From the NCBI RefSeq assembly GCF_004168365.1, contig NZ_CP035704.1:4647780-4711779 (forward strand): DNA of 64,000 nucleotides, read 5' to 3'. The notes under the pieces are model-generated. The model was given only the letters and a program-made list of their open reading frames with translations. It was not told the origin of the DNA and ran no database searches. Made by a program: the position numbers and the translations under genes. Each line of letters begins with the position of its first letter. The stretch's first letter is position 1. Source of the DNA: Pseudolysobacter antarcticus (GTDB taxonomy: Bacteria; Pseudomonadota; Gammaproteobacteria; Xanthomonadales; Rhodanobacteraceae). Positions 45,453 to 54,908 of the stretch are shown here, piece by piece.

Positions 45453-47753
45453 TTACCAGCGCAGATCGACCGAGGCAAAAACCTGTCGCGGCGCGCCGGA
45501 AAGCAGGGTGGCGAACGTGCCGGTTGCATCGTCCTTGGCAAAACCATTGGTGCCGACCGTGGCGATGTAATTCTTGTTGGCGAGGTTGCTCACGCCAAGG
45601 CTGATGCGCATATCCTTGCTCCAGCTCAGATCGGTACGCTCGTAGCTCAGCGCCGCATCGAACATCCAGTAACTCGGAATGGTCTGATCGTTGAGATAGG
45701 TGTAGTAGCGCTTGTCGGTATATTTCGCGCTGAGATTGGCGCTGAAGACATCGAGAAAACGATAATCCAGCGAACTCGAGAACAATTTTTTCGGCGCATC
45801 GACCACCTGCTTTCCGGCGATCTGGACGAGCTCGCCGTTGAAATAGTTGGAACGATATTTCGAGTCGTTGTATGCAAACGAATTCAACCAGCTCAGCGAC
45901 TCGATCGGCTTCCACAACAGCGCCAGCTCCACGCCCTGATTGCGCACCTTGCCGACGTTGGCGAACTGGGTCGGGCAGCTCTGAATTCCGGGGCAGGGCG
46001 AGATCAACAACAGGCGATTGCTGAACTCGGCGTTGTACACCGTGGCCGAGGCCTGATACGTCTCATGCGTGCTGCGCACACCAGCCTCGAACGAGGTGGA
46101 TTGTTCGGGTTTCAAGGTCGATTGCGCGGCGGTGAAGGCAGCCGCACTGGCCGACCACGGCCCGGCCAGGCCCGGCGTGAATGCCGACTGGTTTTTGTTG
46201 TAGTTGGCGAATACGTCTTCGTGCTCGGCGAACTTGTAGCTCGCGCCGATCTGCGGCAGGAAATTGTCGTCGGCCTTGAGCGTGCCGGCACCGCGGGAAC
46301 CGATCACCGAGACACCATCAGTGGTGATGTTCTGCGCCTTGAAACCGTAGTTGATTTTCAGGCGGTCGTTGAGCGTCCACGTATCCTGGATATACGCTTG
46401 TTTGGTCTCGGTGCTGAAGCGCTGCTGGAACTGCGTATTGAAGAAGTTGGTGTAGAAATGCGTATCGTCGAGCGGGCCGCTGAGTGCGATATAGCCGCGC
46501 TGATCATTGTTGTTGGCCTGCTCGTACCAGAAACCCGCTTCGATGGCATGCGCACCGAAATCGAAATTCAACGCCGTCACCGCACCATTGCGTTCGAGGC
46601 GATAATCCGACACACGCAACGAAATCGGCGTGCCATCCGGTGACGCCTGATACGGCGTGAACCAGTGACCTTGACCCTTGTCGGTGTGGTTGTACAGCGT
46701 GGTGCGCAACGAGATGTTATCACTCAACGCGAACTCACCTTTTACCCCGATCAGATTGTCGTGGCGAATGCCGCGCGCGCTGTAATACGCATCGTCGATG
46801 CTGGTGGTGCCGGCAGGTGCCGGGCCAGTGGGATGCGGATTGTTATAGTAGTTGGCCGCTGCTACAGCTGCTGCCCAGTTCGGCTGGAAATTATCCCAGC
46901 GATAACCATCACGTTTGATCAGATCCAGCGACAAATCTTGGTAATCGGTTTCGTCACGATTGGCGATATCGACAAACGCGCTGATCTTGTTGCCGCCCCA
47001 CTGATACACGACCTTTGCGTTGAGCATGCTTTGATCCTGCGCACCATCGCCGCGCCATTTTTCGCTGGTGGTGCTCGCGCCCGCCAGATACGCACTGAAA
47101 CCGTTGATCTCGCCAGTATCGGCGCGGATGAAACTGCGCCGCGCATCGTTGCTGCCGACGCCCTGCGAAATGCGCACACCGGCATCCTTGTTCGGATCAT
47201 CGGTATGCACCGCGATGGTGCCGCCGAGATTGTTGCTGGATGGCATGCCGAGCGCGCCGCCGCCCTGGGCGATCTCGATGCTGCGAATATTTTCGGCGAG
47301 GATGGAACGATTTACCGATAAGCCGTTATCGGTCGAATACGCGCCGTTGCCGAGCGGAATGTCGTCGAGCGTGTAGCCCAATTGCTGGCGATTGAAGCCG
47401 CGAAATGTGATGCGCTGCGACCACTCGTAAGTACCCCACGCATCCGCCGATTCGAAATACACGCCGGGCAATTTGTCGAGCACCTTGAGCGGGCTGGTAC
47501 CGAGCGCGGCTTTCTTGATTTCCTCGCGACCGACCGTCTGCACCTGGCGTGTGCTGCCTTCGGAAACCACCGAAATGGTATCGAGCTCGGACGTCGCCGC
47601 TGCCGCATCCGCTGGCGCGGCGGACGATGCTGCGCTCGCATCCGTCGCGGCCGCGGCTGTTGTATCCGCGAGCGTATCGGCCAAGGCGTTGCTAGCGTGG
47701 CAGAGCACGGCGAAACTCAAGGCGAGAGACAAAGGATGGCGAGTAAATTTCAT
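45453..47753 (-). CDS. TonB-dependent outer-membrane receptor
   Basis: 766-residue receptor: signal peptide MKFTRHPLSLALSFAVLCHA and so on to ALA, then an Ala-rich spacer and a TonB-box-like LDTISVV. A plug domain follows (about 70-190: LGTSPLKVLDKLPGVYFESADAW... IEIAQGGGALGMPSSNNLGGTI) and then a 22-strand barrel ending in Trp (VFASVDLRW), the normal outer-membrane end. Start 47753 is chosen from the signal peptide; AGGT lies upstream and the frame is open to 47852. The substrate is unknown, but the downstream phosphodiesterase suggests a phosphorylated compound. Confidence 0.92.
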   Translation of the reverse strand: MKFTRHPLSLALSFAVLCHASNALADTLADTTAAAATDASAASSAAPADAAAATSELDTISVVSEGSTRQVQTVGREEIKKAALGTSPLKVLDKLPGVYFESADAWGTYEWSQRITFRGFNRQQLGYTLDDIPLGNGAYSTDNGLSVNRSILAENIRSIEIAQGGGALGMPSSNNLGGTIAVHTDDPNKDAGVRISQGVGSNDARRSFIRADTGEINGFSAYLAGASTTSEKWRGDGAQDQSMLNAKVVYQWGGNKISAFVDIANRDETDYQDLSLDLIKRDGYRWDNFQPNWAAAVAAANYYNNPHPTGPAPAGTTSIDDAYYSARGIRHDNLIGVKGEFALSDNISLRTTLYNHTDKGQGHWFTPYQASPDGTPISLRVSDYRLERNGAVTALNFDFGAHAIEAGFWYEQANNNDQRGYIALSGPLDDTHFYTNFFNTQFQQRFSTETKQAYIQDTWTLNDRLKINYGFKAQNITTDGVSVIGSRGAGTLKADDNFLPQIGASYKFAEHEDVFANYNKNQSAFTPGLAGPWSASAAAFTAAQSTLKPEQSTSFEAGVRSTHETYQASATVYNAEFSNRLLLISPCPGIQSCPTQFANVGKVRNQGVELALLWKPIESLSWLNSFAYNDSKYRSNYFNGELVQIAGKQVVDAPKKLFSSSLDYRFLDVFSANLSAKYTDKRYYTYLNDQTIPSYWMFDAALSYERTDLSWSKDMRISLGVSNLANKNYIATVGTNGFAKDDATGTFATLLSGAPRQVFASVDLRW

Positions 47754-48148
47754 GGCAACGGCTACCTGGATGGGGAAATTAGGCAAACGCTCGCAGCACC
47801 CGGCGCATGAAAACGCGAGTCGGCGGCGTACAAGCCGCGCATTAGGCGTCAAGAAAATGTCAGGCGGGTTGCAGAGAAAAGTCGCTGTGATTGCATGCGC
47901 TGTAATTCAGCGCGATCGCCCGCATATTTGCATTGCGCGATCTGCATGCGACATGCATCGAAACAAGTCGTTCGCAAAACCCAACCGCGGTCCGCATTGC
48001 GCGATAATGTGCGGGTGCGTGCGGCGCTGTTTTGCGTGGCGCGATCGCAGCTAAAAAATGAATCTCCGTGCAGACGCGATCCCGGGCAGTGGGCGCCGCG
48101 CTGCGTTGGGATTACGATGTCCACCCGAACAAACACGATGTCTGACCG
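47754..48148. other. Intergenic region between TonB receptor and xthA (395 bases)
   Basis: Divergent spacer. No gene with a start, ribosome site and family match was found. It should hold promoters for both genes; the plus-strand one could not be placed with confidence. Confidence 0.5.
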
Positions 48149-48919
48149 ATGAAGATCGCGACCTGGAATGTCAACTCGCTGAATGTGCGCCTGCCGCACT
48201 TGCTGGAGTGGCTGCGCGCGGCCACGCCGGATATCGTCGCGCTGCAGGAAACCAAACTTGAAGATGCGCGTTTTCCAGCCGCGGCGATCAGCGAACTCGG
48301 TTATCACTGCGTCTATTCCGGCCAGAAAACCTACAACGGCGTGGCGCTGCTGAGCCGCGAACCGGCGCGCGATGTGCTGACCGATATTCCGGGCCTCGAC
48401 GATCCGCAGCGGCGCATCCTGGTCGCGACGATCGGCGACCTGCGTATCGTCAATCTGTATGTGGTCAACGGCCAGGATGTTGGCACCGAAAAATACGCCT
48501 ACAAACTCGATTGGCTGAAAAAGGTCACCGCATTTCTGCGCGAGGAATTGCAACGCCATCCGCGCCTGATTGTGCTCGGCGATTTCAACATCGTGCCGGA
48601 AGATCGCGACATCTACGATCCCGAGGCATGGCGTGGCAAAATTCTTTGTTCGGAACCTGAACGCGCGGCGCTGCAAGGCTTGTTCGATCTCGGCCTGCAC
48701 GATAGTTTTCGCCTGTTCCAGGCCGAGGCCGGCCACTACAGTTGGTGGGATTATCGGCAGGCCGGCTACAGGCGTAACCTCGGCCTGCGCATCGATCTGA
48801 TCCTCGCCAGCGCAGCCTTGCGCGAGCGCTGCCGCGGCGCCAGCATCGATGGCGTGCCGCGCGGCTGGGAGCGACCTTCCGATCACACGCCCGCACTATT
48901 GGAGTTGAGCGATGACTGA
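48149..48919 (+). CDS. xthA: Exodeoxyribonuclease III
   Basis: 256-residue AP endonuclease/3'-5' exonuclease of the ExoIII family for base-excision repair. Motifs: MKIATWNVNSLNVRLPHLLEWL, the metal Glu in LQETKLED, the active-site region LGDFNIVPEDRDIYDP, the WWDYR segment and the final PSDHTPALLEL with the catalytic His. E. coli XthA has 268. It overlaps the UPF0149 gene by eight bases. Confidence 0.93.
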   Translation: MKIATWNVNSLNVRLPHLLEWLRAATPDIVALQETKLEDARFPAAAISELGYHCVYSGQKTYNGVALLSREPARDVLTDIPGLDDPQRRILVATIGDLRIVNLYVVNGQDVGTEKYAYKLDWLKKVTAFLREELQRHPRLIVLGDFNIVPEDRDIYDPEAWRGKILCSEPERAALQGLFDLGLHDSFRLFQAEAGHYSWWDYRQAGYRRNLGLRIDLILASAALRERCRGASIDGVPRGWERPSDHTPALLELSDD

Positions 48920-49583
48920 GCAAGACTGGCCGGCCGTGCTGGATGACGCGGAGCTGGAAGAACTCGATAATTTTTTGCGCGCGCACGCCGGCGACGACGA
49001 TCTGTTGCTTGATGGTGTGCACGGATTATTGACCGCCGTCGGCATCGGGCCGGAACCGATCACGCCCGAAGAATGGCTGCCCGAAGTGCTGCATGAACCG
49101 TTCGTCGATGCCGAGCATGGCAAGCGTATTCTCGAACTTATCGCACGACTCAATGAATCCGTTCTGCTCGAAATCGAGTCGGATAGTTACGAGCCCATCC
49201 TCGGCGAAGTCGAACTCGAAGACAACGAAACCACGCTCAGCGCAAACGGCTGGTGCGAAGGTTTTTCGCGTGGCGTGGACATGCGCGCGCGCGCGTGGGA
49301 AACGCGCCTCGCCGCGGATTCGCAGCTGATGGAATTGCTCGGCCCGATCATGGCGCTGGCGGTCGAGGAAGGCATTTTCACCGCCGACACCGAGTTCGCG
49401 CCGCTCAGCGACGAGGAATACGAAGAATGCCTCGCGCAGATTCCTGCCGCGGTTTTCGGCATCGGCCAGTACTGGAATCACGAACCGCTGAGCAGTCTGG
49501 AACAGGCCACCGCCAAGGCGGCGAATGCAGCGGCAGCGGCCAAAGGGCCACCACGTCGGCGCGGTGGGCGCTGGGTGCATTGA
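48912..49583 (+). CDS. UPF0149 (YecA/YgfB) family protein
   Basis: 223-residue protein with the UPF0149 signature: EELDNFLRAHAGDDDLLLDGVHGLLTAVGIGPEPITPEEWLPEVL and later WCEGFSRGVDMRARAW. It lacks the C-terminal SEC-C zinc-binding motif of YecA; the tail is Ala-rich then PPRRRGGRW. Function is unknown. It starts within the xthA gene (8 bases overlap), so the two are translationally coupled. Confidence 0.87.
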   Translation: MTEQDWPAVLDDAELEELDNFLRAHAGDDDLLLDGVHGLLTAVGIGPEPITPEEWLPEVLHEPFVDAEHGKRILELIARLNESVLLEIESDSYEPILGEVELEDNETTLSANGWCEGFSRGVDMRARAWETRLAADSQLMELLGPIMALAVEEGIFTADTEFAPLSDEEYEECLAQIPAAVFGIGQYWNHEPLSSLEQATAKAANAAAAAKGPPRRRGGRWVH

Positions 49584-49596
49584 GTGGAATGCGCCG

Positions 49597-52350
49597 ATGC
49601 AAGCTGACAAGTTTGCCGAGATCAAAGCGGTGTTCGCCGAAGTCTGCGAGCTGGCCGAGCCGGAGCTGACCGAGCGCCTGCACGAGCTCACGAGCGATGC
49701 CGATGTCAGCGCCGAAGTACGCGCCCTGATGGGCGCGCAGTCGATGCACACCGATCGTTTTGCGCAGCCAATCCGCCAGCTGTTGAGTGCGGTGGCCAGC
49801 GAAGATCTGAAAATCGGCCACGGCGGCATGGGCACGGTGTTCCGCGCGCATCGCAGCGACGGTCATTTTCAGCAACTTGCCGCGATCAAACTTTTGCGCG
49901 GCATGCCGAGTCTGCGTGCGATCGATTATCTCGCGCAGGAGCGTCAGATTCTGGCGACTCTGGCGCATCCGAATATCTCGCGCCTGCTCGATGGCGGTGC
50001 CACGCCGCACGGCCAGCCGTATCTCGTGATGGAATACGTGCAAGGCGAACCGATCGATGTGTATTGTCGCGATCGACGCATATCTGCCACGGAAATTCTT
50101 CGGCTGTTTGTGGTGGTGTGCCATGCGGTGAGCTTCGCCCACCAGCGCCTGATCGTGCATTGCGATCTCAAGCCGAACAATATTCTGGTCACGGCCGACG
50201 GTCGTCCGCTGCTGCTCGACTTCGGTATCGCGCGCTTGCTGGAAAGCGGCAACACGCCACCGCCTGATCCAGTGCAAGAACCCGGCGATGCGCCGAATAG
50301 CTCGACGACGCAATTGAAGCTCACCGGTTATGCGTATACGCCGCGTTACGCCAGCCCCGAGCAGCGCGCGGGCAATGCGGTATCGACCGCTACCGACATC
50401 TACAGCCTCGGCCTCATGCTGGTCGAGTTGCTCACGCTAAATACGGCGGCGGCGAATCAAAGCCTGGAAACGCAGTCGATCGCCGATCCCGAACTGCGTG
50501 CGATCGCCACCAAAGCCAGCGCCACCGATCCATCACAACGCTATGCCACGGCCGATGCGTTCGCGAGCGATATCGAACGTTTCCTGCGACGTGAACCGGT
50601 ATTGGCGCTGCAGCCATCGGCGTGGTACGGCATGCGCAAGTTTGTGCAACGGCGCTGGCCGCTGGTCGTAATGGCGGTGTTGTTCGTGCTCACCGTGGCC
50701 GGTTTCACCTTGCGCGTGGTCGCCGATCGCAATCGCGCCGAACTGGCCGAGCAGGATGCGCTGGTCGAGCGCGATCATGCGCTGCAGGCACAAACCTCGT
50801 CGCGCCAGATCAGCGACTTCATGGTGTCGGTTTTCGACGGCAGCAATCCGGATGCGGGTGGCGGCGAAATTCCCACTTCAAAGCTGGTCGAGCAAGCGCT
50901 CGGTCGTATCGATACCGAGCTGAAAGGACAACCGGCCGCTCAGGCGGAACTGTTCAGCACGCTCGCTGGCGTGCAGGTTGTGCTCGGCAACGCCGAACCC
51001 GCACGCACCAATTTCACACGCGCAATCGACATTCAGCGCACGCTGGATCAGCCATTGGTGTTGGCGAATATGCTGATGCGCCGCGCCGATACCAGCAAGC
51101 GCTCATTCGGCAAGGAAGCGCCCGAAGCGGATGCGCGCGAAGCATTGGCATTGATCGAAAAATACGCCGCGCCGGATTCGGCAATACTGGCAAAAGCGCT
51201 CGACCTGCTCGGCACGGTGCTCTCGGAAAGTGGCAAGCATGCCGATGACGAAGCGCTGTTGTTGCGCGCGCTGGCGATCCAGCAACACATCGATCCGATT
51301 GGCAGCGGCACAGCCGAAATGTACGCCTCGCTCGGCTCGCGTTACGTGGCCACGGAGGAGTATGAAAAAGCCGTCACTCAATATCAGCGTGGCCTCGAAT
51401 TGCAAGCCATACTGAACGGCAAAAATAGTGCGACGTACTTTTCGGAACTCGAATCGCTCGGCATGACCTACAGCTACATGCGCCGTTTTGACGAAGCCGA
51501 GACCCTATTGCGTCAGGCGCTGGATGGACGGCGCAAACTCGATGGTAGCGACAACGTCGAAATGGCTTGGCGAATGTCGCAACTTGCCCGCGTCATCGAC
51601 AATTCAGGCCGACCGCGCCAAGCCGCGCCGGTATATCGCGAAGCACTCACGATCGGCGCGAAAAAGATGGGCGTGACCTCGGTGTCTTATGCCGTGCTGT
51701 TGATCAATCTGGCAATTTCGAGCCGTCGCAGCGGTGACTTTGCCAGCGCCGAGCAAGCCTATGCGCAGGCATTGCCGATCATCGATCATGCGTGGCCGGC
51801 CAGCAATCGCAGCCTGCAACGCGTACGCAACGAGTACGGCACGCTGCTGCTGCGCGAGGGCAAGATCGATGCCGCACGGACACCGCTGTTCACCGCCTAT
51901 GAAGCGCGACTGGCCGCACTCGGCGCGGAACATGCGGACGTCAGCCAATCGTTGACCAACCTCGCCGAATGGGAACTGAAATCGAGTCATCTCGACAAAG
52001 CGATGCAACGGCTGGCCAGCGTCGAACCGCACGCCGAAAAACTTGATGCACTCGATCACGCCGCCTACGAACGTGTGCTCGGATTGACCCAAGCCAAACG
52101 CGGCCATAACGACGATGCTCTGTTGCATTTGCAGCGCGCGGAGAAATTGATACACGACATACTCGGCGAGCGCGATCCACGCACATGGCTCAGCATGCTC
52201 GATCGCGCCGAACTGCTGGCTGCGCAGAACAATCTGCAATCACACGCGGCAAGTGCCGCGCTCGCCACGGAAATGTTGCGCGGAATCGGCGATGGACTGA
52301 TGCCCGATTCGGCGCTGCTCGCACATATCAAGCAGCTCGCCAACCGCTAA
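49597..52350 (+). CDS. Membrane serine/threonine kinase with TPR domain
   Basis: 917-residue protein. A short N-terminal helical part (1-70) precedes the kinase domain: glycine loop IGHGGMGTVF near 72, LAAIKLL lysine, VHCDLKPNN (HCD instead of HRD, near 187), LLDFGIARLL and YASPEQ. HCD is common in this TPR-kinase family, but the non-Arg site may lower or change regulation. A membrane helix lies at about 353-375 (LVVMAVLFVLTVAGF). The rest, about 400-917, is a row of TPRs (AAQAELFSTLAGVQVVLGNAEPARTNFTRAIDIQ..., SYMRRFDEAETLLRQALDGR and so on), which would be periplasmic. Such kinases are often near ECF sigma factors, but none is here. Start 49597 fits the fold; the frame is open to 49525. Confidence 0.88.
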   Translation: MQADKFAEIKAVFAEVCELAEPELTERLHELTSDADVSAEVRALMGAQSMHTDRFAQPIRQLLSAVASEDLKIGHGGMGTVFRAHRSDGHFQQLAAIKLLRGMPSLRAIDYLAQERQILATLAHPNISRLLDGGATPHGQPYLVMEYVQGEPIDVYCRDRRISATEILRLFVVVCHAVSFAHQRLIVHCDLKPNNILVTADGRPLLLDFGIARLLESGNTPPPDPVQEPGDAPNSSTTQLKLTGYAYTPRYASPEQRAGNAVSTATDIYSLGLMLVELLTLNTAAANQSLETQSIADPELRAIATKASATDPSQRYATADAFASDIERFLRREPVLALQPSAWYGMRKFVQRRWPLVVMAVLFVLTVAGFTLRVVADRNRAELAEQDALVERDHALQAQTSSRQISDFMVSVFDGSNPDAGGGEIPTSKLVEQALGRIDTELKGQPAAQAELFSTLAGVQVVLGNAEPARTNFTRAIDIQRTLDQPLVLANMLMRRADTSKRSFGKEAPEADAREALALIEKYAAPDSAILAKALDLLGTVLSESGKHADDEALLLRALAIQQHIDPIGSGTAEMYASLGSRYVATEEYEKAVTQYQRGLELQAILNGKNSATYFSELESLGMTYSYMRRFDEAETLLRQALDGRRKLDGSDNVEMAWRMSQLARVIDNSGRPRQAAPVYREALTIGAKKMGVTSVSYAVLLINLAISSRRSGDFASAEQAYAQALPIIDHAWPASNRSLQRVRNEYGTLLLREGKIDAARTPLFTAYEARLAALGAEHADVSQSLTNLAEWELKSSHLDKAMQRLASVEPHAEKLDALDHAAYERVLGLTQAKRGHNDDALLHLQRAEKLIHDILGERDPRTWLSMLDRAELLAAQNNLQSHAASAALATEMLRGIGDGLMPDSALLAHIKQLANR

Positions 52351-52512
52351 GCGCCATTGAGCGCGTTTCTGCAGTTGCGAACAATCTGCTACGACGGACA
52401 GTTGCGTGCATTAATTGAAGTACTAAATGCGCCTAGTTTTCTGAGTTCGGTACCTTGCTCAGCGCGTGATCGGCTCCTCCTAGTGAAATTGAATTGGCGC
52501 AGCGCCGCCTGC

Positions 52513-54537
52513 TTATGTCATAGGAATCTGTAAATGTTCAAAGAATGCGCGATTGCGTTTTTTTGCATCATTGAGCACCTTATCGAATGAGATAATCTCA
52601 ATGTAACACCCAGCATTCTGGTGATATTTGAAGTACCCCTCGTTGTCCGGCGTCTTGACGAAATCGTGGCTCTCGGCTATCGCACGAATCCTTGGCGTCA
52701 GGCTACAGAGGATATAAGCGTAGAAAGGAATTGCTCCGACATTAATGGTACATTGATCCTTGTCTTTTGCTTGCCCTTCCTTGATTTTTCGCACATATCG
52801 AAGCACCTGATCAACTGGATTCTCGTCCTTCTGCGGATACTCATTTCTTTCGGGTCGCTTAAACTCAACAATCACAACCGACTGGTACGGACTTTTCGTC
52901 TCGGTGAACGCACGTGGAGTGTTGAATACAACAACATCTGGCTCGTCGCGCTCTTCGGTATGTATTATCTTTAGCTTCGCAAGCGGTAAATCGGAAGCTA
53001 AATAAGTGTGATAGGCAAGCCTTTCGTCTACTACCCAGAGATTTTGACGTGAAAACTCCACCTCTTTCGAGTTCACTCGCATCGGATAGATAAGACCGTG
53101 CACAAAGTCCTCGCGCGCGTAGGCACCACTTTCTTGAATTTTCAGCGCGCTCTCAAGCATCTCCAAAATTGTTCGTCGATGAACAACATATTTGGCTAAC
53201 GCAGCCTTGCCTAGCTCATTCTCTTCGTCTATATATTGCTCATAGAGTGACTTGTATTCCGAATTACCTAATGCGGACTCCAAAGGTACTGCTTTAATCT
53301 CCGACGCGCGCTGTCGATGTTCAACTTCGATATCACGCTGTGTTTTGTACATCTCTATGTCGAGTTGATCGTCCGAGAGATTCGGCGGAATTTGGTCTAG
53401 TCGCTCGCGATATCGTTCGAGAAGCTGGAAGCGAAATTGCGGGGCTTTCGTTTGTACAAAAGTCTCGATGGCTTGGCGCTTTTCTTGCTTCAGCGCGGCC
53501 ATGTACGGTTGAGCAACTTGGCGAAGTGCATCAACCACGCGCGCGTCTAATTCTTCACGCGTCATCTCTTCCGGAAAGGCTAAGTCTGCTTCTGGTAGGA
53601 ACATAAAATTTGTACGCTCTGAATTGACCTTTTCATCCAGGTATGGTCCGGATACGTAAGTTCTAAAAACGAATTGGTGGCCTTCGCTATCCGTAAATCT
53701 AGCAGTTAAGTTTGTGTCTACCTTGCTAGCTTTCCAGTTAAGTACCTCGCGCTTATTTGCACAGTAAGAGATGGTATGCGTTTTCACAGAGCTAGATTGA
53801 TATCGTAAAATGGTTGCTTTTAGCTGGTGTCCTCGAATCTCGAACTTGATGTCTTGCGCCCGCTCCGTCGCTTCGTCAGCGAAAATTTTGTTCAGGCTCA
53901 AGAACTGACCGTTTGTGTCGTGCAGAACGATTTTCGGGCAAGATCCGCTCACAAAATAGATAAGCAGATGATCAATCATCTTGCGAGCTATGGTATCCAG
54001 AGATTTCGGGAAATGTTTTTCGTATTCTGATAGCAACGAAGTAAGCGTTACAGCTGTTTTGCTTTCTTTGATTTTCGCCAGAGTTACGCTTTCGCTTTCA
54101 ACGCCATCGGTGGTATTAACGAATGCGAAAGCGCGACACGTCCAAACATCGCCATCGAGATAAGTGCTATCGACGTTGGCCTTTGTAAAGACCTTCAGCC
54201 AAGTGAAGCGACCAATGCCTTTATTTCCTCGATTCGCTTTTCGCGTCGAATCTGAAAGAAAGAACGCTCGAAAATTGCCGTCATCGAAGCCGACGCCGTT
54301 GTCGACAATAGTAACGTCTCGAATTGAAGAAAGCGCTCCATCCTCTGTGCCAATTACGATTCCTTGGGCGGTGTCGCGTTCGAAGTACACATCAATCTGA
54401 CCGTTCGCGATTTTCGCCTCTTCGATTGCTTCAATAGAGTTGACTAAGCACTCGAATAATGGAATCAGCGGTTGAGTAACCGGAAGCTGCAAATTTCCAA
54501 TACGACCAACGATATCGACTTGCATACGTATTTCCAT
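52513..54537 (-). CDS. GHKL ATPase fused to RecB-type PD-(D/E)XK nuclease (MORC/MutL-like)
   Basis: 674-residue two-domain protein. The N-terminal GHKL (HSP90/MutL/gyrase-type) domain has the catalytic E29-x3-N33 N-box (ECLVNSIEA), D79-x-G81-x-G83 (DNGVGF) and G104-x-x-G107-x-G109 (GNKGIGRF). A middle S5-like region and a helical segment (about 330-450) follow. The C-terminal part has the nuclease pattern: D534 (EPDVVVF), E558-x-K560 (VEFK), then Q577-xxx-Y581, the QxxxY motif of the RecB/Cas4 type. This matches the paraMORC/MutL-like restriction-associated ATPases described in the literature. Base use is unlike its neighbours: 53041-53100 has 27 of 60 G+C, against 42 of 60 at 50341-50400. 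No methylase or partner is adjacent. The start may be 54525 instead of 54537. Confidence 0.82.
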   Translation of the reverse strand: MEIRMQVDIVGRIGNLQLPVTQPLIPLFECLVNSIEAIEEAKIANGQIDVYFERDTAQGIVIGTEDGALSSIRDVTIVDNGVGFDDGNFRAFFLSDSTRKANRGNKGIGRFTWLKVFTKANVDSTYLDGDVWTCRAFAFVNTTDGVESESVTLAKIKESKTAVTLTSLLSEYEKHFPKSLDTIARKMIDHLLIYFVSGSCPKIVLHDTNGQFLSLNKIFADEATERAQDIKFEIRGHQLKATILRYQSSSVKTHTISYCANKREVLNWKASKVDTNLTARFTDSEGHQFVFRTYVSGPYLDEKVNSERTNFMFLPEADLAFPEEMTREELDARVVDALRQVAQPYMAALKQEKRQAIETFVQTKAPQFRFQLLERYRERLDQIPPNLSDDQLDIEMYKTQRDIEVEHRQRASEIKAVPLESALGNSEYKSLYEQYIDEENELGKAALAKYVVHRRTILEMLESALKIQESGAYAREDFVHGLIYPMRVNSKEVEFSRQNLWVVDERLAYHTYLASDLPLAKLKIIHTEERDEPDVVVFNTPRAFTETKSPYQSVVIVEFKRPERNEYPQKDENPVDQVLRYVRKIKEGQAKDKDQCTINVGAIPFYAYILCSLTPRIRAIAESHDFVKTPDNEGYFKYHQNAGCYIEIISFDKVLNDAKKRNRAFFEHLQIPMT

Positions 54538-54908
54538 CCCTCGTGGATTCGTCAAACAGTATTGATGTCGCGCTATGGAAACGCAATCTTTGACAAGCGT
54601 GCACAGGCTGGCAATATCCTGCAGGTCTTACGAACGCGCACATCACTTGATATGAGTCAAAGGTCTCATGAGAAGACGTGACCAACATTGCTGTCGAAGA
54701 TCATCGCTTCACTTAGTGATCTATATCTATTCGATGGATAGGCTCCGTTTTCTAGCGCCCATGCGGCCATCCCGTCACTGGCTCGCATCATACAAATTTA
54801 CGTGAAGATTGGTTTCGTAACGGCAACAATCTGTTTCTATCGCAGGTATTCTGTTTGTGGCCTGCGCCACTACATCATGCGGATCGTAAATATCGAGGTC
54901 GGGTCGCC
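54538..54908. other. Intergenic region between the GHKL-nuclease and pirin genes (371 bases)
   Basis: AT-richer than the window average near the nuclease gene, then GC-rich towards pirin. No gene was supported. The 9-mer AACAATCTG at 54825-54833 recurs at 52380-52388 on the other side of the foreign gene. GAGG before 54909 is the pirin ribosome site. Confidence 0.5.

Noticed and set aside
54556..54855. Search for a partner gene (methylase, antitoxin or integrase) beside the GHKL-nuclease
   Set aside because: Only short open frames without ribosome sites or motifs are present, so the foreign gene is scored as solitary.
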